Program-made: the position numbers and the translations under genes
Shown: positions 1 to 6,687 of the stretch, one piece after another
Position numbering within the stretch: the stretch's first letter is position 1
How the letters are laid out: each line of letters starts with the position of its first letter
NCBI GenBank assembly: GCA_045580105.1
Contig: JAZNNH010000087.1
Span: 1-7,485 of the forward strand
DNA from: RGIG5579 sp045580105
GTDB taxonomy: Bacteria > Bacillota > Clostridia > Oscillospirales > SIG627
Length of the DNA stretch: 7,485 bases
Direction of reading: 5' to 3'
The notes under the pieces: model-generated
Databases searched by the model: none
Told to the model about the DNA's origin: nothing
What the model saw: the letters and a program-made list of their open reading frames with translations, nothing else

Positions 1-1
1 C

Positions 2-1012
2 GCCTTTTTAACCACTCCCGACCCGGAACTGCTGTTCGGTCTTTTTGATGCGATGCGCAAGGCAAAGGTCGATACGGTGATTATGGAAGCATCCAGCCAC
101 GCATTGGCACTTCACAAGCTCGAAGGCATTTTCTTTGACGTCGGCATTTTCACGAATCTGACGCAGGACCACATCGATTTTCACGAAACGATGGAAGAGT
201 ATCTCGAAGCCAAAAAGAAACTGTTTGCCGTGACGAAACTCGGCATTTTTAACCGCGACGACGATAGCTTTTCCAAAATTACAAAAGACGTTCCGTGCGA
301 AATCAAAACCTATTCCGCCAAATCGGAAAAATCCGAATACGGAGCAGAAGAGATTCTTTCCCACGATGAAAACGGCATTCGCTATCTCTTGCGTCATCCC
401 GACGGCAGAGAGGAAATCGAACTTCCGATTCCCGGTACCTTCAACGTCTATAATTCCTTGGCTGCCATTTCGGCGGCGATGGAATGCGGCATTCCCTTTT
501 CCATTGTGGAACAAGCCCTCTCACAGATGCAGGGGGTAAAGGGAAGAATCGAGCGGATCCCGACCGAAACTCCCTTTTCGGTTTTTATTGACTTTGCTCA
601 TACGCCCGATGCTCTCGAAAATATACTGAAAACCCTTCGCGGGTTTACCAAAGGGCGGCTGATCACCCTGTTCGGTTGCGGCGGAGACCGCGACCGCGCC
701 AAACGTCCGATTATGGGACGGGTCGCGTGCCGGATGAGCGATTTTGTGATTGTCACCTCCGACAATTCCAGAAGCGAAAAAAAAGAAGATATCATCGCGG
801 ATATTCTGGAAGGGGTTCGGGACGAGGGAACGGAATTTGTTACCATCACGGACCGCACAAAAGCCATTTTCTATGCCATTGACTACGCTAAGCCGGATGA
901 CGTCATTTTGCTTGCGGGAAAAGGGCACGAAGAATATGAAATCGATGAAACCGGTAAGCACGAATATTCCGAAAGAAAGATCGTTTTAGAATATATTGGA
1001 GATAAAAACTGA
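2..1012 (+). CDS. murE: MurE, UDP-MurNAc-tripeptide synthetase (5' truncated by window edge)
   Basis: Cytoplasmic ATP-dependent Mur ligase that adds the third stem-peptide residue to UDP-MurNAc-L-Ala-D-Glu. The frame is open from base 2, so the gene starts outside the window. 336 residues remain; against family members of about 490, roughly 150 are missing, including the N-terminal UDP-binding domain and the ATP P-loop. The fragment opens with the substrate-binding TTP motif (fragment residues 4-6), followed by MEASSHAL, then NLTQDHIDFH and EAKKKLF, whose first Lys (fragment residue 71) aligns with the carbamylated lysine of the family. C-terminal landmarks are FAHTPDALEN, GCGGDRDRAKRP, DNSR (fragment residues 254-257) and GKGHEEYE. 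DNSR stands where meso-diaminopimelate enzymes have DNPR; the Arg is kept, so meso-DAP is the likely substrate (inference). The TGA stop is one base before the murF ATG, which implies translational coupling. Family assignment is secure; the amino acid added is less so. Confidence 0.97.
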   Translation, partial: AFLTTPDPELLFGLFDAMRKAKVDTVIMEASSHALALHKLEGIFFDVGIFTNLTQDHIDFHETMEEYLEAKKKLFAVTKLGIFNRDDDSFSKITKDVPCEIKTYSAKSEKSEYGAEEILSHDENGIRYLLRHPDGREEIELPIPGTFNVYNSLAAISAAMECGIPFSIVEQALSQMQGVKGRIERIPTETPFSVFIDFAHTPDALENILKTLRGFTKGRLITLFGCGGDRDRAKRPIMGRVACRMSDFVIVTSDNSRSEKKEDIIADILEGVRDEGTEFVTITDRTKAIFYAIDYAKPDDVILLAGKGHEEYEIDETGKHEYSERKIVLEYIGDKN

Positions 1013-1013
1013 T

Positions 1014-2378
1014 ATGACGTTAACACTTTCTGAAATCGCTGCAGCAGTTGGCGGTGCGCTTTATGGAAACGGGGATAAGATCATCGGCGGTATTTCTACC
1101 GATTCGAGAAAAGTATCCTCGGAAGAAATCTTTATTGCTTTGCGCGGTGAGCGTTTTGACGGGCACGATTTTGTATCGAGCGTGAAGGGCGCTTGCGCGG
1201 CTGTTATGACCGAAGAAATGGTAGACGGACAGGATCACATCTTGGTTCCCGATACGCTCAAGGCCTTGGGTCAGCTTTCAGCATATTGGAAGAAGAAAGT
1301 ATCTCCTGCCATCACCGTCGGTATTACCGGCTCTGTGGGAAAAACCACCACGAAAGAGCTGATTGCGTCGGTTTTGAAGGGAAAATATAAAACGCATTTT
1401 ACCACCGGCAATCTCAACAACCACATCGGTGTTCCCATCACGCTCATTCGCATCGATCAGGACTGCGAAGCCGTGGTTTGCGAAATGGGAATGAGTGCAA
1501 AAGGGGAGATCGAGTATCTGACGGGACTGGTTCGTCCGAATCTTGCGGTTATCACCAACATCGGCACCTCCCACATCGAACAGCTCGGCTCGCGCGAGGG
1601 AATCTTGGAGGCCAAGCTTGAGATCTTAGCGGGAATGGAAAAGGGAAGCACCATCATTTTGGATGGCGACGAACCTTTATTGCGAAGCGAAAAGGTGCAG
1701 GGAATGCTGGAAGGATATCGCGTTGTCTACGTCGGCTTCCATCCCGGAAACGAGATCTATCCTCTGGATATTTACAAGGCACCAGATCACCTGTCTTTCG
1801 ACGTGATTTCCAAGGAAAAGGAATTCCGCGTGACCGTCCCTGCCATTGGGGATCATTTCATTAAAAACACCCTCTTTGCCGTAGCAGTCGGGCTGGTTTC
1901 CGGCGTTGCGGAGGAAGATATTAAAGCAGGTATTTTGGCATATTCCCCCTCGGGACTTCGCCAAAAGATTTATGAAAAAGACGGCGTTCGCATTATCGCG
2001 GATTGCTACAATGCTTCTCCCGAATCCATGGAGGCATCCTTGAAGGTGCTTTCTTCCGCCGAAGGAAGAAAGATTGCCGTTTTGGGCGATATGCTTGAAC
2101 TGGGATGCATCGCGGAAAGTGCCCATAAAAAAGTCGGTCAAATTGCCGCCGAGTGCGGAGTGGATCAACTTTTTACCTTCGGCAAGGTCAGCTATCACAC
2201 AATGCTCGGTGCACTGGAAGCGGGAATGGAAAAAGGAAAAACGAAAAATTCCATTGACGCCCAAGAACTGGCAAGAGAGCTTTCCCAAATGCTTTGCCCC
2301 GGGGACACGGTGCTCTTCAAAGCCAGCAGAAGAATGAAACTTGAGGAAATCATTGCCCTTTGCGGCTTATCGGAATAG
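1014..2378 (+). CDS. murF: MurF, UDP-MurNAc-tripeptide--D-Ala-D-Ala ligase
   Basis: Cytoplasmic ligase that attaches D-Ala-D-Ala to UDP-MurNAc-tripeptide, the last soluble step of precursor synthesis. It has 454 residues, the normal family length. The N-terminal substrate domain includes STDSRKV (28-34). The central ATPase domain has the P-loop GITGSVGKTTTKE (103-115), then TGNLNNHIGVP, EMGMSAKGEIE and ITNIGTSHIEQLGS followed by EAKLEIL, whose Lys aligns with the carbamylated lysine. The C-terminal domain has DCYNASPESM and VLGDMLELG. ATG 1014 is chosen because MTLTLSEIAAAVGG matches the usual family N-terminus. A TTG at 996 in the same frame would add six residues but overlaps the murE end. 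A GGAG at 998-1001 lies 12 nt upstream, rather far for a binding site, so coupling to murE termination (TGATATG) probably drives initiation. All key motifs are intact. Confidence 0.97.
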   Translation: MTLTLSEIAAAVGGALYGNGDKIIGGISTDSRKVSSEEIFIALRGERFDGHDFVSSVKGACAAVMTEEMVDGQDHILVPDTLKALGQLSAYWKKKVSPAITVGITGSVGKTTTKELIASVLKGKYKTHFTTGNLNNHIGVPITLIRIDQDCEAVVCEMGMSAKGEIEYLTGLVRPNLAVITNIGTSHIEQLGSREGILEAKLEILAGMEKGSTIILDGDEPLLRSEKVQGMLEGYRVVYVGFHPGNEIYPLDIYKAPDHLSFDVISKEKEFRVTVPAIGDHFIKNTLFAVAVGLVSGVAEEDIKAGILAYSPSGLRQKIYEKDGVRIIADCYNASPESMEASLKVLSSAEGRKIAVLGDMLELGCIAESAHKKVGQIAAECGVDQLFTFGKVSYHTMLGALEAGMEKGKTKNSIDAQELARELSQMLCPGDTVLFKASRRMKLEEIIALCGLSE

Positions 2379-2383
2379 GAAAT

Positions 2384-3364
2384 ATGAAAACAGAAATTTG
2401 GATCTCGGTCGCGTCGTTTTTACTCGCGCTTCTCATCACCTTCCTTTTGGAGAAAAAATTCATTCCTTTTTTGATGCGCATCAAAATGGGACAGACCATT
2501 TTGGAAATCGGTCCTCGTTGGCATAAATCCAAAGAGGGAACTCCGACCATGGGCGGACTGTTCTTTATTGCAGGAATCGTCGTGACTTCCTTGGTGTTCG
2601 GCATCTCGAATTTGCTTCGCGGAGGGGATCTGCGACTGATTAAGGTTCTTGTGATGATGCTTTTATCGGGCGCAGTCGGCTTTATTGACGACTTTGTCAA
2701 GTTTGTGAAAAAGCAAAACAAGGGACTTTCCGCGATCCAAAAACTCGTCTTTCAATTTGCTATTGCGGCAATCTTTCTTTATTCGATGAAAGATTCCCTC
2801 TCCACGTCCATCGCTCTGCCGTTTACCGACTACCGTTTGGAATTGGGTATCTTTTATTGGGTGTTCGCCCTTCTGTTGATTGTGCTCACCACCAACGCCG
2901 TGAACCTCACCGACGGCATCGACGGTCTGGCGGCAGGCACCACCTTCGTTGTATTTTTCTTCTTTACCGTCTTGGCGTGTCTGTTCGGAAAAGGAGAGAT
3001 GTCCGTTCTGTTTTCTTCCGTTTGCGGCGGTATGATCGGATTTTTGATTTACAATTACTATCCGGCGCGCATTTTTATGGGAGATACCGGATCGCTCTTT
3101 TTGGGAGCGGCGGTATGCGGCGCGGCGTTTTGGTTTGATTTGCCGCTGATCATCGTGACGGTCGGCTTTGTGTATCTTTGGGAAGCTGCCAGCGTGGTAC
3201 TTCAGGTCCTCTCGTTCAAATCAACGGGAAAACGCATTTTCCGTATGGCACCGTACCATCATCATTTGGAGATGGGCGGTTGGAAAGAAACCCGCATCGT
3301 AACGCTTTCGGTGATTGTCACAGGCGTTCTGTGTGCGTTGTCTTACTGTCTGTATTTTATTTAA
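2384..3364 (+). CDS. mraY: MraY, phospho-MurNAc-pentapeptide translocase (lipid I synthase)
   Basis: Polytopic inner-membrane enzyme that transfers phospho-MurNAc-pentapeptide from UDP to undecaprenyl phosphate, giving lipid I. It has 326 residues with about ten hydrophobic segments, as expected. Visible family signatures are GTPTMGG near residue 50, the Mg-binding pair D102-D103 in GFIDDFVKFVKK, NLTDGIDGLAAG with D177 and D180, the catalytic D234 in FMGDTGSLFLG, and HHHLEMGGWKE (His 292-294). ATG 2384 is preferred because it gives the usual short N-terminus before the first membrane helix. A TTG at 2360 in the same frame would add eight residues and overlap murF by 19 nt. The gene begins 5 nt after the murF stop, so translation is probably coupled. 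murD, which often follows mraY in Firmicutes, is not present; ftsW comes next. Confidence 0.97.
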   Translation: MKTEIWISVASFLLALLITFLLEKKFIPFLMRIKMGQTILEIGPRWHKSKEGTPTMGGLFFIAGIVVTSLVFGISNLLRGGDLRLIKVLVMMLLSGAVGFIDDFVKFVKKQNKGLSAIQKLVFQFAIAAIFLYSMKDSLSTSIALPFTDYRLELGIFYWVFALLLIVLTTNAVNLTDGIDGLAAGTTFVVFFFFTVLACLFGKGEMSVLFSSVCGGMIGFLIYNYYPARIFMGDTGSLFLGAAVCGAAFWFDLPLIIVTVGFVYLWEAASVVLQVLSFKSTGKRIFRMAPYHHHLEMGGWKETRIVTLSVIVTGVLCALSYCLYFI

Positions 3365-3390
3365 GAATTCTCTGAAAAACGCGAGAAGAA

Positions 3391-3395
3391 AGGAG
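3391..3395 (+). promoter_or_regulatory. Ribosome binding site of ftsW
   Basis: AGGAG with a 5 nt spacer to ATG 3401. It fixes the start so that the 40-residue basic tail is part of the protein. The rest of the 36 nt mraY-ftsW gap holds only a weak 5 bp inverted repeat (TTCTC 3368-3372, GAGAA 3383-3387). Confidence 0.8.
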
Positions 3396-3400
3396 TAGAT

Positions 3401-4612
3401 ATGGCAAGTGTATTACCGAAAAAGGACCCGCAAACGGTAACGCGTCCGAAGAAAAGTAAAAAAAGTCTGCTCCCGCAACGCAAACCTCGCTCGGTACAGC
3501 GTCTTCGATCGGGCATTGACTGGCCGTTCGCGGTTCTGGTGATGATCCTGCTTTCGATCGGAACCATTTTCGTGTTTTCCTCCAGCTACGTTTATGCCAA
3601 ATACAATTACGACGACAGCTATTTTTTCATTAAAAAGCAAATTTGGTGGGTCTTGGGTGCGATTCTCATTCTCTATATCGTACCCCGAATCGGCGACTAT
3701 TTGATCTTGAAAAAGTTCGCCCAGCCCATTTTCTTTATCTCCTACGTTCTTCTTTGCTGCGTGTTCCTGTTCGGTGCCGATGCCAACGGTGCAAAGCGAT
3801 GGATCTATTTTGGACCGATCAGTGTTCAGCCCTCGGAGATCGTAAAGTTTTCCGTTATTTTGTTAACCTCCAGCTATATCGTTTGGCTGGAAACCAAAGG
3901 AAGAGATCTGATCCGCACCTTCCGCTACGGCATCCTGCCCTTCGGTGTTTTGGTTTTGATGATCGGTCTTCCTTTGTATAAGCAGCCCCACCTCTCGGCG
4001 ATGATCATCATCTTCGCTTTGATCTACATTTTGATGTTCCTTGGCGGAGTCAAGGGAAACATCCTTGCCGGAGGTCTAGGCGTCGGCGGCGCCCTGATGC
4101 TTATTTTGATTTTGTTCACCAGTCACGGACAGAGCCGAATCAACGCGTGGCTCCATCCGGAGCTTGATCCCTTGGGTGACGGCTGGCAGCCCCTGCAAAG
4201 CTTGTACGCCATCGGCTCGGGCGGTCTTTGGGGCGTTGGCTTGGGTCAGTCCAAGCAAAAGCATTTGTATTTACCGGAGCCGCAGAACGACTACATTTTT
4301 GCCGTTATCTGCGAAGAGATGGGCTTTGTGTTTGCCGTTGCGGTGATTTTACTGTTTGTGATGCTCATTTGGCGCGGCTTTACCGTTGCGAAAAACGCGC
4401 CCTCCAAGTTTTCTTCCTTGCTGGTTATGGGAATCATGATTCAGGTGGGAATTCAAGTGTTCTTGAACATCGGCGTGGTAACCGGTGCGCTTCCCAGTAC
4501 GGGTGTGTCCCTGCCGTTCTTTAGCTACGGCGGTTCCTCCCTTCTCATTTTAACAGCAGAAATGGGCGTTGTTCTGAACGTATCCCGTTATTCGTATACC
4601 GAAAAAGCATAG
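3401..4612 (+). CDS. ftsW: FtsW/SpoVE-type SEDS peptidoglycan glycosyltransferase
   Basis: SEDS-family membrane protein that polymerises lipid II into glycan strands with a partner class B penicillin-binding protein at the division site (family knowledge). The 403-residue protein has a 40-residue N-terminal cytoplasmic tail with 12 Lys/Arg and only two acidic residues, then about ten membrane segments starting at W41. SEDS signatures are QPSEIVK (143-149), QPHLSAM, the extracellular loop NAWLHPELDP and GDGWQ from residue 248, LPEPQNDYIFAVICEEMG with the predicted catalytic Asp at 297, and SLPFFSYGGSS (370-380). Family members typically have an H/Q-T-D-F sequence around that Asp; here it is Q-N-D-Y. 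The location between mraY and murG supports a divisome FtsW over a RodA role. Sporulation SpoVE is a close relative that often occupies the same place in Firmicutes and cannot be excluded by sequence alone. An AGGAG at 3391-3395, 5 nt from the ATG, fixes the start. Confidence 0.94.
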   Translation: MASVLPKKDPQTVTRPKKSKKSLLPQRKPRSVQRLRSGIDWPFAVLVMILLSIGTIFVFSSSYVYAKYNYDDSYFFIKKQIWWVLGAILILYIVPRIGDYLILKKFAQPIFFISYVLLCCVFLFGADANGAKRWIYFGPISVQPSEIVKFSVILLTSSYIVWLETKGRDLIRTFRYGILPFGVLVLMIGLPLYKQPHLSAMIIIFALIYILMFLGGVKGNILAGGLGVGGALMLILILFTSHGQSRINAWLHPELDPLGDGWQPLQSLYAIGSGGLWGVGLGQSKQKHLYLPEPQNDYIFAVICEEMGFVFAVAVILLFVMLIWRGFTVAKNAPSKFSSLLVMGIMIQVGIQVFLNIGVVTGALPSTGVSLPFFSYGGSSLLILTAEMGVVLNVSRYSYTEKA

Positions 4613-4628
4613 TTTCTTCTTCATAAAC

Positions 4629-4633
4629 GGAGG
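4629..4633 (+). promoter_or_regulatory. Ribosome binding site deciding the GTG start of murG
   Basis: GGAGG is placed 7 nt before the GTG at 4641. It supports GTG as the initiation codon, giving the glycine-loop N-terminus expected of MurG. Confidence 0.85.
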
Positions 4634-4640
4634 TATTTGC

Positions 4641-5747
4641 GTGAAAGTTGTATTCAGCGGCGGTGGCACCGCAGGTCATATCAATCCGGCTCTTTCCATT
4701 GCCAAAAAAGTTCTGGAGAAAGCACCCGACAGTCAGATTTTGTTCGTCGGCACCCCCACCGGAATGGAAAATAAGCTCGTCACCAAAGAGGGCTTTGCCA
4801 TTCGTCACGTGGAAGTGAAGGGCTTTCAAAGAAAACTGACCCTTCAAAATCTGAAGGTTGCGTATTTAGCAATCACCAGCATCGGGCAGGCAAAAAAGAT
4901 TCTCAAAGAATTTCGTCCCGACGTTGTCATCGGCACCGGCGGTTACGTATCTTGGCCGGTACTTCGTGCCGCCACCAAAATGAAGATCCCCACCCTTATT
5001 CACGAGCAAAACGCAAGACCCGGCTTGACGACCCAACGGCTGTCCAAATTTGTAGATCGCGTTTGCTTGTCGTTCGAGTCCTCGCGCGACTTTTTGCCTT
5101 GCAAGAAAGAAAAAACAGTTCTTTGCGGAAATCCCGTCAACGGACTTGTCAATACCACCACACGCGCAAAAAGCCGCAGCCAATTAGGCATTACCGGCCC
5201 GTTTTTGGTTTCCTTCGGCGGTTCTCTCGGTGCGCGTGTCATCAACGAAACCGTCTATGAACTGGCAAAGCGCTATTCGGCGCGTCAACCGCTCTTTCAC
5301 ACCCACGCATTCGGTGCAAGAGAATACGATTCGTGGATGGAAAAAGAGAAAAAAGACGGAATTTGCCGTTTCGGAAACGTTCGCTTCTGCGACTATATCT
5401 ACGATATGCCCCGTCAGCTTGCGGCGGCGGATCTGGTCATCTGCCGTGCCGGCGCCATCACCTTGGCAGAGCTTGCCGTGATGGGAAAACCTGCCATTCT
5501 CATACCGTCCCCGAACGTGACCGATAACCACCAGTATAAAAATGCATTGGTCTACGAGGAAAAGGGTGCTGCGGTTGTAATCGAAGAAAAAGATCTGACC
5601 GTCGAGCGCTTGCAAACGGAAGTCGATTCCATGCTGCATTCTCCCGAGCGTCTTCGCGCCATGAGCGAGAATATGAAAAAACTGGCTCTGCCGGACGCGG
5701 ATGAGAGAATCTGGCGCCAGATCGCAAGTTTGTTGAAAAAGAAATGA
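4641..5747 (+). CDS. murG: MurG, GlcNAc transferase making lipid II
   Basis: Peripheral membrane GT-B glycosyltransferase (family GT28) that transfers GlcNAc from UDP-GlcNAc to lipid I on the cytoplasmic face. It has 368 residues, normal for the family. The N-terminal domain opens with the glycine loop SGGGTAGHINPAL (6-18, H13); the TAGH form replaces the TGGH of many bacteria and is, to my knowledge, common in clostridia. Next come VIGTGGYVSWPVL and PTLIHEQNARPGLT. The C-terminal nucleotide-sugar domain has SFGGSLGARVIN, then ICRAGAITLAE with E277 and DNHQYKNA with H297-Q298, which align with the UDP-GlcNAc contacts. The start is GTG at 4641, chosen because a GGAGG at 4629-4633 lies 7 nt upstream and the protein then begins MKVVFSGGG as expected. 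ftsW ends 28 nt before it, and the divIB start follows 16 nt after its stop. murB and murC, frequent neighbours in related clusters, are absent. Confidence 0.97.
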   Translation: MKVVFSGGGTAGHINPALSIAKKVLEKAPDSQILFVGTPTGMENKLVTKEGFAIRHVEVKGFQRKLTLQNLKVAYLAITSIGQAKKILKEFRPDVVIGTGGYVSWPVLRAATKMKIPTLIHEQNARPGLTTQRLSKFVDRVCLSFESSRDFLPCKKEKTVLCGNPVNGLVNTTTRAKSRSQLGITGPFLVSFGGSLGARVINETVYELAKRYSARQPLFHTHAFGAREYDSWMEKEKKDGICRFGNVRFCDYIYDMPRQLAAADLVICRAGAITLAELAVMGKPAILIPSPNVTDNHQYKNALVYEEKGAAVVIEEKDLTVERLQTEVDSMLHSPERLRAMSENMKKLALPDADERIWRQIASLLKKK

Positions 5748-5752
5748 AATGT

Positions 5753-5757
5753 AGGAG
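5753..5757 (+). promoter_or_regulatory. Ribosome binding site of divIB
   Basis: AGGAG with a 6 nt spacer to ATG 5764, in the 16 nt gap after the murG stop. It supports the chosen start, which places a basic tail ahead of the single membrane helix. Confidence 0.8.
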
Positions 5758-5763
5758 TTTGCT

Positions 5764-6639
5764 ATGAGCGGCGAAATCTCTGCTTATTCGAAAAGCCGAA
5801 AAGCAAAGGCACTGCGCAGAAACATCCTTGTTGGGGTACTGCTTGCCGTGCTTTTGGGGGGTGCTTCCTATTTGGTTCTGACCAGATATCTTGTGGTGCA
5901 GGATGTGATGGTACAGGGAACCGAGCTGTATTCGAAAAAAGAATTGCTTTCTGCGTGTCACATTGAAAAAGGAACTCCTTTGATCGCACTGTCGAAAAAA
6001 GAGATTTCCCGCAACGTGGAAGAAAACTTTCCGTATTTGATCGACGTGAAGGTCGAATACGATCTGCCCGGCACGGTCAACGTCACGTTTCAGGAAGAGT
6101 TCGGAAAACTTGCTCTTAACCTCGGAACGGAACTGTTCAGCATCGACACCGAATTAAACGTTTTGGCAAAGGAAAAACCGGATTCGCAGATCCCTCGCAT
6201 TCGACTCTTGACCGAAGACGTGTCACGATGCGTAGTAGGGGAGAAGCTTTGCTTTTTCGAAGCGGAGTTTCCCCGTCAGCTGACCGAATTAATTGCTGAT
6301 TTGAAACGGGCTGAAATGCTGGAGAAAATCTCTACGATCGACATCTGTGATAAGTTTAATATCAAGTTGCGGTATCTCGATCGCTTTGAAATTCTCATCG
6401 GCGAAATGAGTGATATGAAGCAAAAACTCAATATGGTCAAGGAAGTAATCAAGGATTTGGGCGACGCGGAAAGCGGTCGAATTGATATCTCGGATCCCAA
6501 CAATGCGTACGTAAAATTAAGAGCTCAAATCCAAAAAAAGAATAAAAAAACAGAAAAAAACACTTTTTTTTCAAAAAAGTATTGCAAAAAACGAAGAATA
6601 ATATTACAATGTAGTTTAAGAGTAGAGAACTCTGCCTAA
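5764..6639 (+). CDS. divIB: FtsQ/DivIB, POTRA-domain divisome protein
   Basis: Bitopic divisome scaffold that, in studied bacteria, complexes with FtsB/DivIC and FtsL and controls septal synthesis. Residues 1-19 form a basic cytoplasmic tail (K/R-rich, ending LRRN), 20-40 are a single membrane helix, and 44-112 form a POTRA domain (VQDVMVQGTELYSKKELL through FPYLIDVKVEYDLPGTVNV). A beta domain follows to about residue 255, closing with the family-typical RIDISDPNNAYVKL. The reading frame then continues for 32 Lys/Arg-rich residues (260-291) that look like translated AT-rich intergenic DNA and overlap the ftsZ promoter. An A AAA AAG heptamer at 6534-6540 is in phase just before this tail; a -1 shift there would end the protein after 260 residues. 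The ATG is supported by an AGGAG at 5753-5757, 6 nt upstream. Sequence conservation in this family is low, so assignment rests on topology, POTRA pattern and place before ftsZ. Confidence 0.9.
   Translation: MSGEISAYSKSRKAKALRRNILVGVLLAVLLGGASYLVLTRYLVVQDVMVQGTELYSKKELLSACHIEKGTPLIALSKKEISRNVEENFPYLIDVKVEYDLPGTVNVTFQEEFGKLALNLGTELFSIDTELNVLAKEKPDSQIPRIRLLTEDVSRCVVGEKLCFFEAEFPRQLTELIADLKRAEMLEKISTIDICDKFNIKLRYLDRFEILIGEMSDMKQKLNMVKEVIKDLGDAESGRIDISDPNNAYVKLRAQIQKKNKKTEKNTFFSKKYCKKRRIILQCSLRVENSA
6534..6540 (+). other. In-phase A AAA AAG slippery heptamer near the end of divIB
   Basis: The zero-frame codons are CAA AAA AAG, so the heptamer has exactly the phase of a classical -1 frameshift site. 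After a -1 slip the next codons are GAA and TAA (stop 6543-6545), giving a 260-residue protein that ends where the family's conserved C-terminus ends. I see no clear downstream stimulatory hairpin, and no Shine-Dalgarno-like stimulator was noticed just upstream. The same result would follow from a single missing A in the A7 run (6533-6539), so an assembly or sequencing error is an equal explanation. Confidence 0.4.
6562..6580. repeat. Perfect AT-rich inverted repeat upstream of the ftsZ promoter
   Basis: ACTTTTTT (6562-6569) and AAAAAAGT (6573-6580) are perfect 8 bp arms around a TTC loop. The stem is almost all A-T and is not followed by a T-run in the direction of transcription, so it is a poor terminator. 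It ends one base before the -35 box and may simply reflect the A/T tracts that curve DNA or form an UP element there. Confidence 0.45.
6582..6610 (+). promoter_or_regulatory. Predicted sigma-A promoter of ftsZ
   Basis: A TTGCAA -35 box (6582-6587, 4 of 6 matches to TTGACA) and a TACAAT -10 box (6605-6610, 5 of 6 matches to TATAAT) are separated by exactly 17 nt. Long A and T tracts lie just upstream (6544-6578), resembling an UP element. The expected transcription start is near 6617, giving a leader of about 70 nt before the ftsZ ATG. The whole promoter lies inside the 3' end of the divIB reading frame. The assignment is from pattern only; its spacing, position and AT-rich context make it the best promoter candidate I noticed in the window. 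Confidence 0.7.
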
Positions 6640-6673
6640 TTTGCGGAATTTGAATAGAAATGAGTAAAATAAT

Positions 6674-6680
6674 AGGAGGA
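6674..6680 (+). promoter_or_regulatory. Strong ribosome binding site of ftsZ
   Basis: AGGAGGA is nearly a full complement to the 16S rRNA 3' end and lies 7 nt from the ATG at 6688. It is the longest Shine-Dalgarno match in the window and sets the ftsZ start rather than the out-of-frame ATG at 6660. Confidence 0.9.
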
Positions 6681-6687
6681 ATCCAAG

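Noticed and set aside
1677..2288. 203-codon open frame on the minus strand opposite murF
   Set aside because: It is a shadow of murF with no recognisable motif; murF carries all family signatures across the same bases.
5184..5639. 151-codon open frame on the minus strand opposite murG
   Set aside because: It lies entirely within the conserved MurG C-terminal domain and shows no independent coding features.
6562..6580. Rho-independent terminator between divIB and ftsZ
   Set aside because: The inverted repeat has nearly no G-C pairs and no T-run after it; it is better explained as promoter-associated A/T tracts.
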